This document shows, one piece after another, positions 38,859-49,610 of a DNA stretch of 64,000 nt (the stretch's first letter is position 1; each line of letters starts with the position of its first letter). The notes below the pieces were generated by a model. The model made no database searches. It saw only the letters and a list, made by a program, of their open reading frames with translations, and was not told the DNA's origin. Both the position numbers and the translations under genes were made by a program. Source of the stretch: Pseudidiomarina halophila (lineage in GTDB: Bacteria; Pseudomonadota; Gammaproteobacteria; Enterobacterales; Alteromonadaceae); assembly GCF_003987215.1 (NCBI RefSeq), contig NZ_PIPW01000002.1, forward strand, positions 434,001 to 498,000. The letters are read 5' to 3'.

Positions 38859-39521
38859 ATGAAAACCTGGTATGCATTCTTGATGACAGCGCTGTTAGTG
38901 GTCTCTGGAACAGCCGTGGCGAAATCTGATTTGATCCGTTCTGACAACCCTTATGAGTTACTTGAAAAAGTCGCTAATAAAACTGCTGAGCGTATTGAAA
39001 ACGAGCGTAGCAAGATTGATGAAGACCTTGACTACCTGCGCGTGATTATTCGCGAAGAACTGATGCCTTACGTTGATTCTACTTATGCTGCAAAACGTGT
39101 CTTAGGTCGAAACCTGAAAGACACTACGGAAGAGCAACGGCAAGAGTTCTATACGGTTTTTCGTGAGTACCTGATCGCAACCTATGGCCGCGCATTTACT
39201 CAATATGATGAAGAAAAGCACGACTTTAAGTTTGAACGTGCGCGCGAGGTAAGCCCCAGTGATCGTATGGTCGAAGTGGAAACCCGACTGATGGAGCCAG
39301 GTCGTCCGCCAATCCGACTGGACTTCAAAATGCGTTACGACGAAGATGAGAAATTATGGAAAGCCTACGATCTGGTCGTTGAAGGCGTGAGCTTGCTGAA
39401 CAGTAAGGCGGCAGAAATATCCTCAGTTATTCGTAGCCGCGGCATTGACGGCACCATCGAGTTGTTGCGCGAAAAAGGACAAGACCCAATTCAACCTTAT
39501 GAAGAAGAAGGTGATAGTTAA
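38859..39521 (+). CDS. mlaC: Periplasmic phospholipid shuttle MlaC
   Basis: The ATG at 38859 with AAGGAG (38848-38853) gives 220 residues; two GTG codons just before are in frame but too close to the RBS. A signal peptide ends at about residue 20 (VVSGTAVA). The body has NPYELLEKVANKTAERI and FTQYDEEKHDFKF of the Tgt2/MlaC family. It carries lipid between the outer-membrane MlaA site and MlaFEDB. Confidence 0.94.
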   Translation: MKTWYAFLMTALLVVSGTAVAKSDLIRSDNPYELLEKVANKTAERIENERSKIDEDLDYLRVIIREELMPYVDSTYAAKRVLGRNLKDTTEEQRQEFYTVFREYLIATYGRAFTQYDEEKHDFKFERAREVSPSDRMVEVETRLMEPGRPPIRLDFKMRYDEDEKLWKAYDLVVEGVSLLNSKAAEISSVIRSRGIDGTIELLREKGQDPIQPYEEEGDS

Positions 39522-39525
39522 GCTT

Positions 39526-39828
39526 ATGTCTGCACAACTGAGCTGGGAAATGGCTGATAAAAAGTTAAGCTTTAAGGGTGAAATGACCCGCGCTACCGTA
39601 GCTCGTGTCTGGCAGGAACGCGATGATTGGCTGACCGACGGACAAGAGCAGTTAACGGTAGATCTGGAAGCAGTCGATCATGTCGACTCCGCTGGTGTGG
39701 CACTGCTGCTGCAACTCAAAAAGTATTTAATGCAGCACCAATGTGAACTTCTTATCAGCAATCCGAGTCAACAGTTTGACGCCATCGTTGAAGTTAGCGG
39801 TGGCACGTCGTTGCTCAAGCATGTTTAA
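39526..39828 (+). CDS. mlaB: STAS-domain protein MlaB
   Basis: The ATG at 39526 (MSAQLSWEMADKKL) gives a 100-residue single STAS domain with the conserved D-H-V-D-S-A-G-V loop. Longer upstream frames run into mlaC. MlaB binds MlaF and is needed for its activity. It is the last transport gene before ibaG. Confidence 0.92.
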   Translation: MSAQLSWEMADKKLSFKGEMTRATVARVWQERDDWLTDGQEQLTVDLEAVDHVDSAGVALLLQLKKYLMQHQCELLISNPSQQFDAIVEVSGGTSLLKHV

Positions 39829-39860
39829 ATGCTAAATCCACTCAATAAGAACTAAGTCCG

Positions 39861-40118
39861 ATGACAATAGATACAATCAAAGAACTTATCCAAGCTGCTC
39901 TCGAGTTAGATGAACTCATTGTTAAAGTTGATGGTAGTCAGGCTTCGATTACTGCTGTCAGTGAAGACTTCGCCGACTTAAGCAGAGTGAAGAAACAGCA
40001 ACTGGTATATGCACCGCTGAAAGACATTATTGCCAGCGGCGAATTACATGCTGTTTCTATTAAAACCTATACCCCAACTGAGTGGCAGCGCGAGAAAAAG
40101 CTCGCAATGCTGAGTTAA
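39861..40118 (+). CDS. ibaG: BolA-family protein IbaG
   Basis: This 85-residue BolA-type protein (MTIDTIKELIQAALELDEL, QQLVYAPLKDIIASGELHAVSIKTYTP) has the class II fold and a conserved His. IbaG binds monothiol glutaredoxin and acts in iron-sulfur trafficking. It sits between mlaB and murA, as in E. coli. Confidence 0.93.
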   Translation: MTIDTIKELIQAALELDELIVKVDGSQASITAVSEDFADLSRVKKQQLVYAPLKDIIASGELHAVSIKTYTPTEWQREKKLAMLS

Positions 40119-40127
40119 AGCGAGTAG

Positions 40128-42448
<2,321 letters not shown>

Positions 42449-42513
42449 TATTCTTCCATTAATGTGTTGAGCAGAGTTGATCACGAATTACTGAATAAGC
42501 ATACCACTTCTAT

Positions 42514-42545
42514 AAAAAAGAAGGCAGCTTTGTTAGGCTGCCTTC
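42514..42545 (-). terminator. Factor-independent terminator after degQ
   Basis: On the reverse strand GAAGGCAGC (42545-42537), an 8-base loop and GCTGCCTTC (42528-42520) form a perfect 9-bp stem followed by TTTTTT. It separates degQ from degS, so degS needs its own promoter. Confidence 0.92.
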
Positions 42546-42590
42546 GGAACTTGCGCTGTGTGATTCACTTACTGTAGAAATTATATGGGG

Positions 42591-43937
42591 TTAGCCACCT
42601 CGTAAAACAAGGTACAACGATGAATTTCCGCGTTGAATATTGAGTGCGACAACTCCCCGTGCACTGTCCAGAGCGTTTCTTAGCTCACTTACCGATGCGA
42701 CCGGCTGACGATTTACCGCCATAATGATGTCGTCCTTACGCAAGCCATAACGGGCAGCTATTGAGCCTTCAACAAGCTCGGTGATGATGACACCACCGTC
42801 TTCATTTGCGGCTAAGGTTGCACCTTCCAGCGCCGGATGCAGGCTTGCTGCTTCGACCGCTGTTTCTTCTGCACTGAGGGTAACTTCAAAATTCCGTTCA
42901 TCACCATCGCGCAATACGGTTAACTCAATAGGTTTACCAACGCCCATGGTTTTTACCCGGGCACTCAGGTCTGAGAAGCTGCGAACTTTCTCGTCGTTAA
43001 CTGCCACGATAACGTCGCCAGATTTTAATCCAGCGCGCGCCGCTGCGCTGTCGGGCAGAACTTCGGCAATAAATGCACCTTGCTTAGCTTGAAGGTTCAG
43101 TGCTTCAGCAATATCTGCAGTCAAGTCGTTACCGCGAACGCCAAGCACTCCACGGCGCACTTCACCGAACTCAATCAGCTGTTGTACAAGTGCCAGCATC
43201 ATATCGGATGGAATCGCAAAACCGATACCAATGTTGCCGCCGCTGGGGCCTAAAATAGCGGTGTTAATGCCGATAAGCTTGCCGTTAAGGGTGACCAGAG
43301 CGCCGCCAGAGTTACCACTATTGATGGCAGCATCGGTCTGGATGAAGTTTTCAATCTCTTCAATACCCAGGCCGCTGCGACCCAATGCACTAACAATGCC
43401 TGAAGTAACCGTTTGACCAAGACCGAATGGATTGCCAATGGCCACAACAAAATCGCCGACCCGCAAATCTGCAGAACTACCGATTTCGATTTCGGTAAGA
43501 CCTTCACCATTTTCGATTTTTAACAGTGCGATATCAGAGTTAGCATCTGTACCTATAACTTCGGCATCAAATTGCGTACCGTCTTTAAGTGTCACTAAAA
43601 TCTCTGATGCGCCGTCGATAACATGATTATTGGTCACTACATAGCCTTTATCGGCGTCAATAATAACGCCTGAACCTAAGCCCCGGAATGGACGTTCCTG
43701 CACTTGCTCACGAGGGCTATCCGGACCAAAGAAAAAGCGGAACATATCGGGAACGCGCTGCCGCACTTCGCGACTGCCTTTCACTGAGATGTTGACCACG
43801 GCGGGGGTCACTTCTTCCAGCATAGGCGCCAATGTTGGCGTTTCGTCCTTATCGCTGAAAAACGGGATATTGGCCTGAGCGGGGCTCAAGGCCAATAAAC
43901 TTGTCAGGGTAATAACTGCAAAGAGTTTAATTCTCAT
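42591..43937 (-). CDS. degQ: Periplasmic serine endoprotease DegQ/DegP (HtrA family)
   Basis: This 448-residue protein has a signal peptide (MRIKLFAVITLTSLLALSPAQA, 22 residues), the triad His (TNNHVID), Asp (SDIALLKI), Ser (NSGNSGGALV), and two PDZ domains (about 255-345 and 360-445). The short loop A makes it closer to DegQ than DegP, but the two are hard to separate by eye. It degrades or refolds damaged envelope proteins. An RBS (AGGAG) precedes the ATG, and a sigma-E-like promoter lies upstream. Confidence 0.93.
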   Translation of the reverse strand: MRIKLFAVITLTSLLALSPAQANIPFFSDKDETPTLAPMLEEVTPAVVNISVKGSREVRQRVPDMFRFFFGPDSPREQVQERPFRGLGSGVIIDADKGYVVTNNHVIDGASEILVTLKDGTQFDAEVIGTDANSDIALLKIENGEGLTEIEIGSSADLRVGDFVVAIGNPFGLGQTVTSGIVSALGRSGLGIEEIENFIQTDAAINSGNSGGALVTLNGKLIGINTAILGPSGGNIGIGFAIPSDMMLALVQQLIEFGEVRRGVLGVRGNDLTADIAEALNLQAKQGAFIAEVLPDSAAARAGLKSGDVIVAVNDEKVRSFSDLSARVKTMGVGKPIELTVLRDGDERNFEVTLSAEETAVEAASLHPALEGATLAANEDGGVIITELVEGSIAARYGLRKDDIIMAVNRQPVASVSELRNALDSARGVVALNIQRGNSSLYLVLRGG

Positions 43938-43978
43938 AGGGTACAGGCTCCTTTATACAACACGACTGTTCGTGCAAG

Positions 43979-44006
43979 TAAAGACCGACCCTAACGAAAT
44001 AAGTTC
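43979..44006 (-). promoter_or_regulatory. Candidate sigma-E promoter for degQ
   Basis: On the reverse strand GAACTT (44006-44001) is followed after 16 bases by TCTTTA (43984-43979). This resembles the sigma-E pattern GAACTT-N16-TCTRA, and start would fall about 35 bases before the degQ ATG. The -35 is exact; the -10 matches only in TCT. degP-type genes are classic sigma-E targets. Confidence 0.42.
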
Positions 44007-44020
44007 AGCTTAGAGATGTT

Positions 44021-44458
44021 TCAAGATGTTTTTTGCTTTGATGAAGAAAAAAGTCCACTTTTCTTATCAGAGTAGTCCTGCGGTGGTTGTTCCGCAGACT
44101 CATTCTTAGCCTGGCGACTATCATTTTGTAGCTTGCTGGCCATCCGTAGTTGACGCATGGTGTCTTCGGCAAAGAATGGCAAACTTGGTTGCGTCTGCTC
44201 TTGTTGCAGGAGTTCCGAGCTATGGTTCAGATAGGCTTTTAGCTTGTCCTGAGTTTCCTCAAGTTGCTCTACCAAAGCGCTGGCGGTGGAAAAATGTTCT
44301 GCAACTTCTTGCTGATAGGCTGCTAACTGTTCGCGGCTTTGCTGCACTTCTTCAGTTAATCGCGCCTCGTCAGAGTGTTCTTTGAGCCAGTAACGCGCTA
44401 CAAAAAAACCGAAAACAGCTCCTGCCAGCACTAACAGAATGCCAATGATTGCATCCAT
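44021..44458 (-). CDS. zapG: Division/envelope protein ZapG (YhcB, DUF1043)
   Basis: This 145-residue protein has one N-terminal membrane helix (IIGILLVLAGAVFGFFVARYW, about 4-24), then a coiled coil (about 30-95) and a polar tail. That is the YhcB/ZapG form. It links cell division and envelope synthesis in E. coli. AAGGAG stands before the ATG. It lies divergent from zapE, as in relatives. Confidence 0.92.
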   Translation of the reverse strand: MDAIIGILLVLAGAVFGFFVARYWLKEHSDEARLTEEVQQSREQLAAYQQEVAEHFSTASALVEQLEETQDKLKAYLNHSSELLQQEQTQPSLPFFAEDTMRQLRMASKLQNDSRQAKNESAEQPPQDYSDKKSGLFSSSKQKTS

Positions 44459-44510
44459 AAAAACTCCTTAAAAACACGATTCGCATGATAAACTAGTACC
44501 CCATAGCATA

Positions 44511-45653
44511 ATGCAGAATAGGGTCGAAGTGGTAGTGACAACGCAAAACATCACCCCATTAATTAAATACGAAGCCGATCTGGCAACCGGCGGATTCAGT
44601 CCGGACGCAGCGCAACGTCGCGCTGTTGAGGCGTTGCAGCGATTATATGATGATTTGATCAGCTATCGTGCGCAGCAAAAGAGCAGTTTGCTGTATAAGC
44701 TTAAAAGCGTATTCGGTGCGACTAAACCGGCTCCCAAAGGCCTCTACTTTTGGGGTGGCGTAGGGCGTGGCAAGACCTATCTGGTCGATACGTTCTATGA
44801 AACCTTACCCTTTGAAGAGAAGTTACGCGTGCATTTTCATCGGTTTATGCACCGCGTCCACAAAGAGTTAAAAGAACTCAAAGGGCAAAGTGATCCCTTG
44901 CCGATTATCGCCGACAAGCTTGCCAGTGAAACTCAGGTGATTTGCTTTGATGAGTTCTTTGTTCAGGACATTACTGACGCAATGATTCTTGGCACCCTGA
45001 TGCAGGAACTCTTTAGTCGCGGAGTTGTATTGGTTGCGACATCGAATATTGTTCCCGATGACCTTTATCGTAATGGCTTGCAGCGGCAGCGTTTTCTTCC
45101 AGCGATTGCCTTAATCAAAGAGCACTGTGAAGTCATTAACGTTGACAGTGGCATTGATTATCGGTTGCGGACCCTGAGCAAAGCTGAAATTTATCATTCG
45201 CCCCTTGATGCCACAGCCGATGCCAATTTAAAGCGCTATTTCACTGAACTTGCTCCCGATCATTGCAGTCGCAACACCGACGGCACCATTCGCATTAACG
45301 GTCGCGATATCCCTGTGCGTCTTGAGTGTGATGATGTTGTATTGTTTGATTTCGAAGCGATCTGCGGCGGGCCGCGTTCACAGAACGACTACATTGAACT
45401 GGCGCACCTGTACCACGCAGTACTGATCAGTAATGTGCCGCAACTGGGCGCAAATAAAGATGATGCCGCGCGCAGATTCTTAGCCTTGGTGGACGAATTC
45501 TACGAGCGGCGGGTCAAGTTGATTTTGTCTGCTGCAGTGCCACTGGAAGACATTTACGCCGAAGGTAAGCTGGAGTTTGAATTCCGCCGTTGTATTTCGC
45601 GATTGCAGGAGATGCAAAGTCATGATTATCTCGCGCAAGCGCACAAACCCTAA
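44511..45653 (+). CDS. zapE: Cell division ATPase ZapE (AFG1-like)
   Basis: This 380-residue AFG1-type ATPase has Walker A GGVGRGKT and LHFHRFMHRVHKEL-like motifs (here VHFHRFMHRVHKELKEL), QVICFDEFFVQDITDAMIL (Walker B) and VATSNIVPDDLYRNGLQR. In E. coli ZapE acts at the constricting Z ring. The ATG at 44511 fits the family length; a GTG at 44535 is also possible. No terminator directly follows, but the repeat hairpin at 45665-45744 could end the transcript. Confidence 0.93.
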   Translation: MQNRVEVVVTTQNITPLIKYEADLATGGFSPDAAQRRAVEALQRLYDDLISYRAQQKSSLLYKLKSVFGATKPAPKGLYFWGGVGRGKTYLVDTFYETLPFEEKLRVHFHRFMHRVHKELKELKGQSDPLPIIADKLASETQVICFDEFFVQDITDAMILGTLMQELFSRGVVLVATSNIVPDDLYRNGLQRQRFLPAIALIKEHCEVINVDSGIDYRLRTLSKAEIYHSPLDATADANLKRYFTELAPDHCSRNTDGTIRINGRDIPVRLECDDVVLFDFEAICGGPRSQNDYIELAHLYHAVLISNVPQLGANKDDAARRFLALVDEFYERRVKLILSAAVPLEDIYAEGKLEFEFRRCISRLQEMQSHDYLAQAHKP

Positions 45654-45664
45654 AACAGCAAAAC

Positions 45665-45744
45665 CGTTATTCGCTATCAGATATTAGTTATTGGTTTAAA
45701 ACACATACCTTTTTCCAATAACGAGTATCTGATAGCGAATAACG
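45665..45744. repeat. Inverted pair of a 30-bp intergenic repeat (units A and B)
   Basis: Unit A (45665-45694, forward) and unit B (45744-45715, reverse) are inverted copies matching at 28 of 30 positions around a 20-base spacer, able to form a long hairpin. The unit reads CGTTATTsGcTATCAG, six variable bases, then GTTATTGG. Other copies are at 45757-45786 and in 50660-50729. It lies just after zapE and could act as a terminator. Confidence 0.9.
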
Positions 45745-45756
45745 CTTTTGTCTTTC

Positions 45757-45786
45757 CCAATAACCACTAGCTGATATCCAATAACG
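45757..45786 (-). repeat. 30-bp intergenic repeat, unit C
   Basis: On the reverse strand this reads CGTTATTGGATATCAG, CTAGTG, GTTATTGG, the same unit as A and B. It is followed within 4 bases by the -35 box of the rplM promoter. Confidence 0.85.
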
Positions 45787-45789
45787 CTG

Positions 45790-45818
45790 TTGATCTTTTA
45801 AACTGTTTTCCCTATAAT
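45790..45818 (+). promoter_or_regulatory. Sigma-70 promoter of rplM-rpsI
   Basis: TTGATC (45790-45795), 17 bases, and a perfect TATAAT (45813-45818), followed by a GC-rich discriminator (CCGCGCAG) typical of growth-regulated promoters. Start is expected near 45825, giving a leader of about 113 bases. Confidence 0.85.
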
Positions 45819-45864
45819 CCGCGCAGCCCACGTTACAGGTACAACTAACCAGTGAGTGGCGATG

Positions 45865-45882
45865 CCACAACGGTTGTTGTGG
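45865..45882 (+). promoter_or_regulatory. Hairpin in the rplM leader RNA
   Basis: CCACAAC, loop GGTT and GTTGTGG form a perfect 7-bp stem within the 5' leader of rplM. E. coli rplM is autoregulated by L13 through its leader. That this hairpin serves the same purpose is inferred from position. Confidence 0.5.
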
Positions 45883-45937
45883 TTCGCGGGGAAGCCCGGA
45901 ACTACTGTCGTGAACCTTTAATAAAGAGTATGTTTCA

Positions 45938-46366
45938 ATGAGTACATTTGTTGCAAAACCAGAAACCGTACAACGTGACTGGTATGTTATTGACGCCGAA
46001 GGTAAAACCTTAGGTCGTTTGGCGACTGAAGTCGCTCGCCGTTTACGCGGTAAGCATAAGCCTGAGTACACGCCTCACGTCGACACTGGTGATTACATCA
46101 TCATCGTTAACGCTGAGAAAGTGGCGGTTACTGGCCGTAAGGCACAGAACAAGATTTATTATTCACACTCTGGGTATCCAGGTGGTATCAAGGAAATCAG
46201 CTTCGAGAAGTTGATCGCCAAGGCACCAGAAATGGTCATTCAGAAAGCGGTGAAGGGTATGTTGCCTCGTGGTCCACTAGGTCGTGCCATGTTCCGTAAA
46301 CTGAAAGTATATGCAGGCACTGAGCACAACCATGTTGCTCAACAGCCTAAACAACTTGAAATTTAA
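45938..46366 (+). CDS. rplM: 50S ribosomal protein L13
   Basis: This 142-residue protein of standard length has [32 protein letters not shown] and [20 protein letters not shown]. It is an early 50S assembly protein. It stands first in the rplM-rpsI operon, behind the promoter and leader listed above. Confidence 0.99.
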   Translation: MSTFVAKPETVQRDWYVIDAEGKTLGRLATEVARRLRGKHKPEYTPHVDTGDYIIIVNAEKVAVTGRKAQNKIYYSHSGYPGGIKEISFEKLIAKAPEMVIQKAVKGMLPRGPLGRAMFRKLKVYAGTEHNHVAQQPKQLEI

Positions 46367-46383
46367 GACGGAGCATTAAGACA

Positions 46384-46776
46384 ATGGCAGAGAATCAATA
46401 CTACGGTACTGGTCGTCGCAAAAGCTCAACTGCACGCGTTTTCTTGCGTCCGGGCAGCGGCAACATCAGCATCAATAACCGCACCTTAGAAGAATACTTC
46501 GGCCGTGAAACCGCACAGATGGTTGTTCGTCAACCGTTAGAGCTGGTAGACATGGTTGAGAAATTCGACTTATACATCACTGTTTCTGGTGGTGGTTCAA
46601 GTGGTCAGGCTGGCGCAGTGCGTCACGGTATCACTCGTGCGCTTATGCAATATGACGAAGCTCTACGTGGCGACTTACGTCGTGCGGGTTATGTAACTCG
46701 TGACGCGCGTCAGGTTGAACGTAAGAAAGTCGGCTTGCACAAAGCACGTAAACGTCCACAGTTCTCCAAGCGTTAA
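46384..46776 (+). CDS. rpsI: 30S ribosomal protein S9
   Basis: This 130-residue protein begins [20 protein letters not shown] and ends in the basic tail [11 protein letters not shown] that reaches the P-site tRNA. It is 17 bases after rplM and followed by a terminator. Confidence 0.99.
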   Translation: MAENQYYGTGRRKSSTARVFLRPGSGNISINNRTLEEYFGRETAQMVVRQPLELVDMVEKFDLYITVSGGGSSGQAGAVRHGITRALMQYDEALRGDLRRAGYVTRDARQVERKKVGLHKARKRPQFSKR

Positions 46777-46811
46777 TCTATCGCTTACGAAGCTGTACGT
46801 TACAGAAATAC

Positions 46812-46839
46812 AAAACCCGGCCTTTGTGCCGGGTTTTTT
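46812..46839 (+). terminator. Factor-independent terminator after rpsI
   Basis: AAAACCCGGC (46812-46821), loop CTTTGT and GCCGGGTTTT, then more T, form a strong 10-bp stem. It closes the rplM-rpsI operon. Confidence 0.93.
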
Positions 46840-46997
46840 GTGTTTATCCTTGTAAAAATCAGGGTATTTCTTTATCATCTGAAAGCATTTTTATTGCCGT
46901 TCGCCTGTGCCGGTTGGTATGGGTGGACCTAACGCAGCAGCTAATTACTGACTTCACGGCAATGTCCCGTGAAGCGTCCAAACTGGAGAGTAAGTGG

Positions 46998-47588
46998 ATG
47001 AGCAATGCGCCTGTAGATAAAGGCCGCCGTCGTTTTCTGACTGTCGCAACCTCTGTGGTTGGTGCAGCAGGCGCGGTGGGTGTTGCTGTTCCTTTCATAG
47101 CGTCATGGAACCCGAGTGCGAGAGCTAAAAACGCGGGTGCCCCTGTGGAAGTGAACATCGGAAAAGCCGAACCGGGTCAACTGATTCGGGTGGAGTGGCG
47201 AGGCCAGCCGGTATGGGTGGTACGCCGTACACCAGAAATGTTGGCGAGCCTTGAAGGTTTAGCAGACCAACTTCGTGACCCTAATTCAGAACAACCTCAA
47301 CAACCAGAGTATGCTGAAAATCTCTATCGCTCGCGGAAGAAAGAATATTTCGTGGCGGTCGGTATTTGTACGCATCTCGGCTGTTCTCCGCAGTATTTAC
47401 AGAATGACTTCGCGGAACAGGTTGAGGGCGTCGACGCGGGCTTCTTCTGTCCTTGCCATGGTTCAAGGTTCGATATCGCTGGTCGCGTATTTGAAGGTGT
47501 TCCGGCACCTTATAATCTGGTCGTGCCTCCGCATTACTACATAAATGAAAACACCATTTTGGTAGGTAAAGACGGGGAGCAAGCGTGA
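46998..47588 (+). CDS. petA: Ubiquinol-cytochrome c reductase iron-sulfur subunit (Rieske)
   Basis: The ATG at 46998 (MSNAPVDKGRRRFLTVATS) gives 196 residues with a twin-arginine signal/anchor (RRRFLTVA) and the Rieske motifs CTHLGC and CPCHGS binding the 2Fe-2S cluster. The longer in-frame start would run back into the rpsI terminator. It works in the bc1 complex with PetB and PetC. Its stop overlaps the petB ATG by one base (TGATG). Confidence 0.96.
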   Translation: MSNAPVDKGRRRFLTVATSVVGAAGAVGVAVPFIASWNPSARAKNAGAPVEVNIGKAEPGQLIRVEWRGQPVWVVRRTPEMLASLEGLADQLRDPNSEQPQQPEYAENLYRSRKKEYFVAVGICTHLGCSPQYLQNDFAEQVEGVDAGFFCPCHGSRFDIAGRVFEGVPAPYNLVVPPHYYINENTILVGKDGEQA

Positions 47589-48850
47589 TGAGTAAATTAA
47601 TCGCATGGATTGACGAACGCATTCCGATGACCAAGACGTGGAACATCCACCTTGCGCAATACCCGGCTCCGAAAAATTTCAACTTCTGGTACCTCTTTGG
47701 TGTACTCGCCATGTTGGTATTGGTGAACCAGATTCTGACCGGAATTTGGTTGACGATGAACTACGTGCCTTCTGCTGATGGTGCTTTCGCGTCAGTCGAA
47801 TACATTATGCGTGATGTCGACTACGGTTGGTTACTGCGCTATATGCACTCAACGGGAGCCTCAGCGTTCTTTGTTGTGGTCTATCTGCATATGCTGCGGG
47901 GGATGATGTACGGGTCTTACCAGAAGCCACGCGAGCTGCTGTGGGTATTCGGTATGCTGATCTTCCTGGTACTGATGGCCGAAGCTTTTATGGGCTATCT
48001 GCTGCCGTGGGGACAGATGTCGTACTGGGGTGCGCAGGTTATTATTTCGCTGTTTGGCGCGATTCCGGTTATCGGTGATGACCTCACACTTTGGATTCGC
48101 GGTGACTATGTCATCTCGGGTGCTACGCTGAACCGCTTCTTTGCATTGCATGTTATCGCGCTACCATTAGTACTGGTTATTCTGGTGTTCCTGCATATTG
48201 TTGCACTGCACGAAGTAGGCTCAAACAATCCGGAAGGTATCAACATTAAGAAGCCGAAAGGCTCGATACCTGAGGAAGAGAAACCCAAGTTCAAATTCCA
48301 TGAGCGCTTCACGAAGAAGTACGACATTGTTGATGCGTTCCCGTTCTTCCCCTATTACGTAGTGAAAGATCTGGTCGGTATCGGTATTTTCCTGTTCTTC
48401 TTCTGCTATGTGATTTTCTTCGCACCAGCGATGGGTGGCCTGTTCCTTGAGCCACCAAACTTTGAGCCGGCGAACCCGTTGAAGACACCTGATCATATTG
48501 CTCCGGTCTGGTACTTCACGCCGTTCTACGCAATCTTGCGCGCGGTTCCAGAGAAACTGCTCGGTGTCATTCTGATGTTTGGCTCGATTGCGGCATTGTT
48601 CGTATTGCCATGGCTTGATCGCGCTAAAGTGCGCTCAATCCGTTATCGCAGCGGCTTCCACAAGGTTAACCTTGCGATCTTTGTAGTTAGCTTTGTGGCA
48701 CTTGGTTACTTGGGTCTGAAACCAGCAACGGAGGTCTATACCTTCTTTGCCCGAGTCTTCACCTTCTTGTACTTTGCGTTCTTCGTTTTACTGTTCTTCT
48801 ATAGTAAAAACGAGAACACGAAGCCAGTTCCAGAGAGGATTACTAAGTGA
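47588..48850 (+). CDS. petB: Cytochrome b of the bc1 complex
   Basis: This 420-residue, eight-helix protein has haem-ligand histidines in LRYMHSTGASAFF and FALHVIALPLVLV, and a Qo-site PEWY-like region that here reads APVWYFTPFYAILRAVP. An RBS GGGGAG is upstream; the adjacent GTG at 47585 is an alternative start. It oxidises ubiquinol in the inner membrane. Confidence 0.96.
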   Translation: MSKLIAWIDERIPMTKTWNIHLAQYPAPKNFNFWYLFGVLAMLVLVNQILTGIWLTMNYVPSADGAFASVEYIMRDVDYGWLLRYMHSTGASAFFVVVYLHMLRGMMYGSYQKPRELLWVFGMLIFLVLMAEAFMGYLLPWGQMSYWGAQVIISLFGAIPVIGDDLTLWIRGDYVISGATLNRFFALHVIALPLVLVILVFLHIVALHEVGSNNPEGINIKKPKGSIPEEEKPKFKFHERFTKKYDIVDAFPFFPYYVVKDLVGIGIFLFFFCYVIFFAPAMGGLFLEPPNFEPANPLKTPDHIAPVWYFTPFYAILRAVPEKLLGVILMFGSIAALFVLPWLDRAKVRSIRYRSGFHKVNLAIFVVSFVALGYLGLKPATEVYTFFARVFTFLYFAFFVLLFFYSKNENTKPVPERITK

Positions 48851-49596
48851 TGAAACAGTTTCTTAAAACGACTCTGCTGGTAGCCGCAACCCTATGGTCA
48901 GTAGCAAGCTTTGCTGCTGACCCAACGGTACCACTTGATGAAGCTAAAGTAGATTTGCACAACAAAGCCTCGTTACAGCGTGGCGCGCAATTGTTTATGA
49001 ACTATTGCCTTGGTTGTCACTCTATGGAGTATCAGCGTTATAACCGCACTTTCGAAGACCTGGGTATTCCGGAAGAAATCGGGATGGAAAACCTGCAGTT
49101 CACTGGCGAGAAAGTAGGTGATCTGATCACCAATGCTATGCCGGCTGAGTCAGCAGGCAACTGGTTTGGTACTGCGGCACCCGATTTGACCCTGGTTTCA
49201 CGCGTGCGCGGTGCAGATTGGATTTACACGTACTTGCGTTCATTTTATGTAGACGAGTCTCGCCCATTTGGCGTGAACAATGCAGTTTTCCCTAACGTGG
49301 GTATGCCTCATGTGTTGGAAGAGTTGCAGGGTATACCGCGTAAGACCTATGAAGAACAGATGGTCGATGGCGAGATGACAGAACGTTACGTGGGTATTAA
49401 AACCGACGGTAGCGGCATGTTAAGCCCGTCTGAGTACGATCAAGCTATGCTCGATTTAACCAATTTCCTGGTGTATACCGGCGAACCGATGCTGCTTGAG
49501 CAGCGTCGTATGGGTTGGTACGTCTTCGGGTTCTTATTTGTCTTTACACTCTTCGCGTGGTTCTTGAAGCGCGAATTCTTTAAAGACGTGAAGTAA
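48850..49596 (+). CDS. petC: Cytochrome c1 of the bc1 complex
   Basis: This 248-residue protein has a signal peptide (LLVAATLWSVASFAAD), haem site CLGCHSMEY and a C-terminal anchor helix (WYVFGFLFVFTLFAWFL). It passes electrons from the Rieske centre to soluble cytochrome c. The ATG at 48850 overlaps the petB stop by one base. Confidence 0.96.
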   Translation: MKQFLKTTLLVAATLWSVASFAADPTVPLDEAKVDLHNKASLQRGAQLFMNYCLGCHSMEYQRYNRTFEDLGIPEEIGMENLQFTGEKVGDLITNAMPAESAGNWFGTAAPDLTLVSRVRGADWIYTYLRSFYVDESRPFGVNNAVFPNVGMPHVLEELQGIPRKTYEEQMVDGEMTERYVGIKTDGSGMLSPSEYDQAMLDLTNFLVYTGEPMLLEQRRMGWYVFGFLFVFTLFAWFLKREFFKDVK

Positions 49597-49610
49597 TGAT
49601 GGAGAAAGAC

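Noticed and set aside
45665-45786. The repeat cluster as a small CRISPR array
   Set aside because: There are only three units here, in mixed orientation, with spacers of unequal length and no cas genes nearby.
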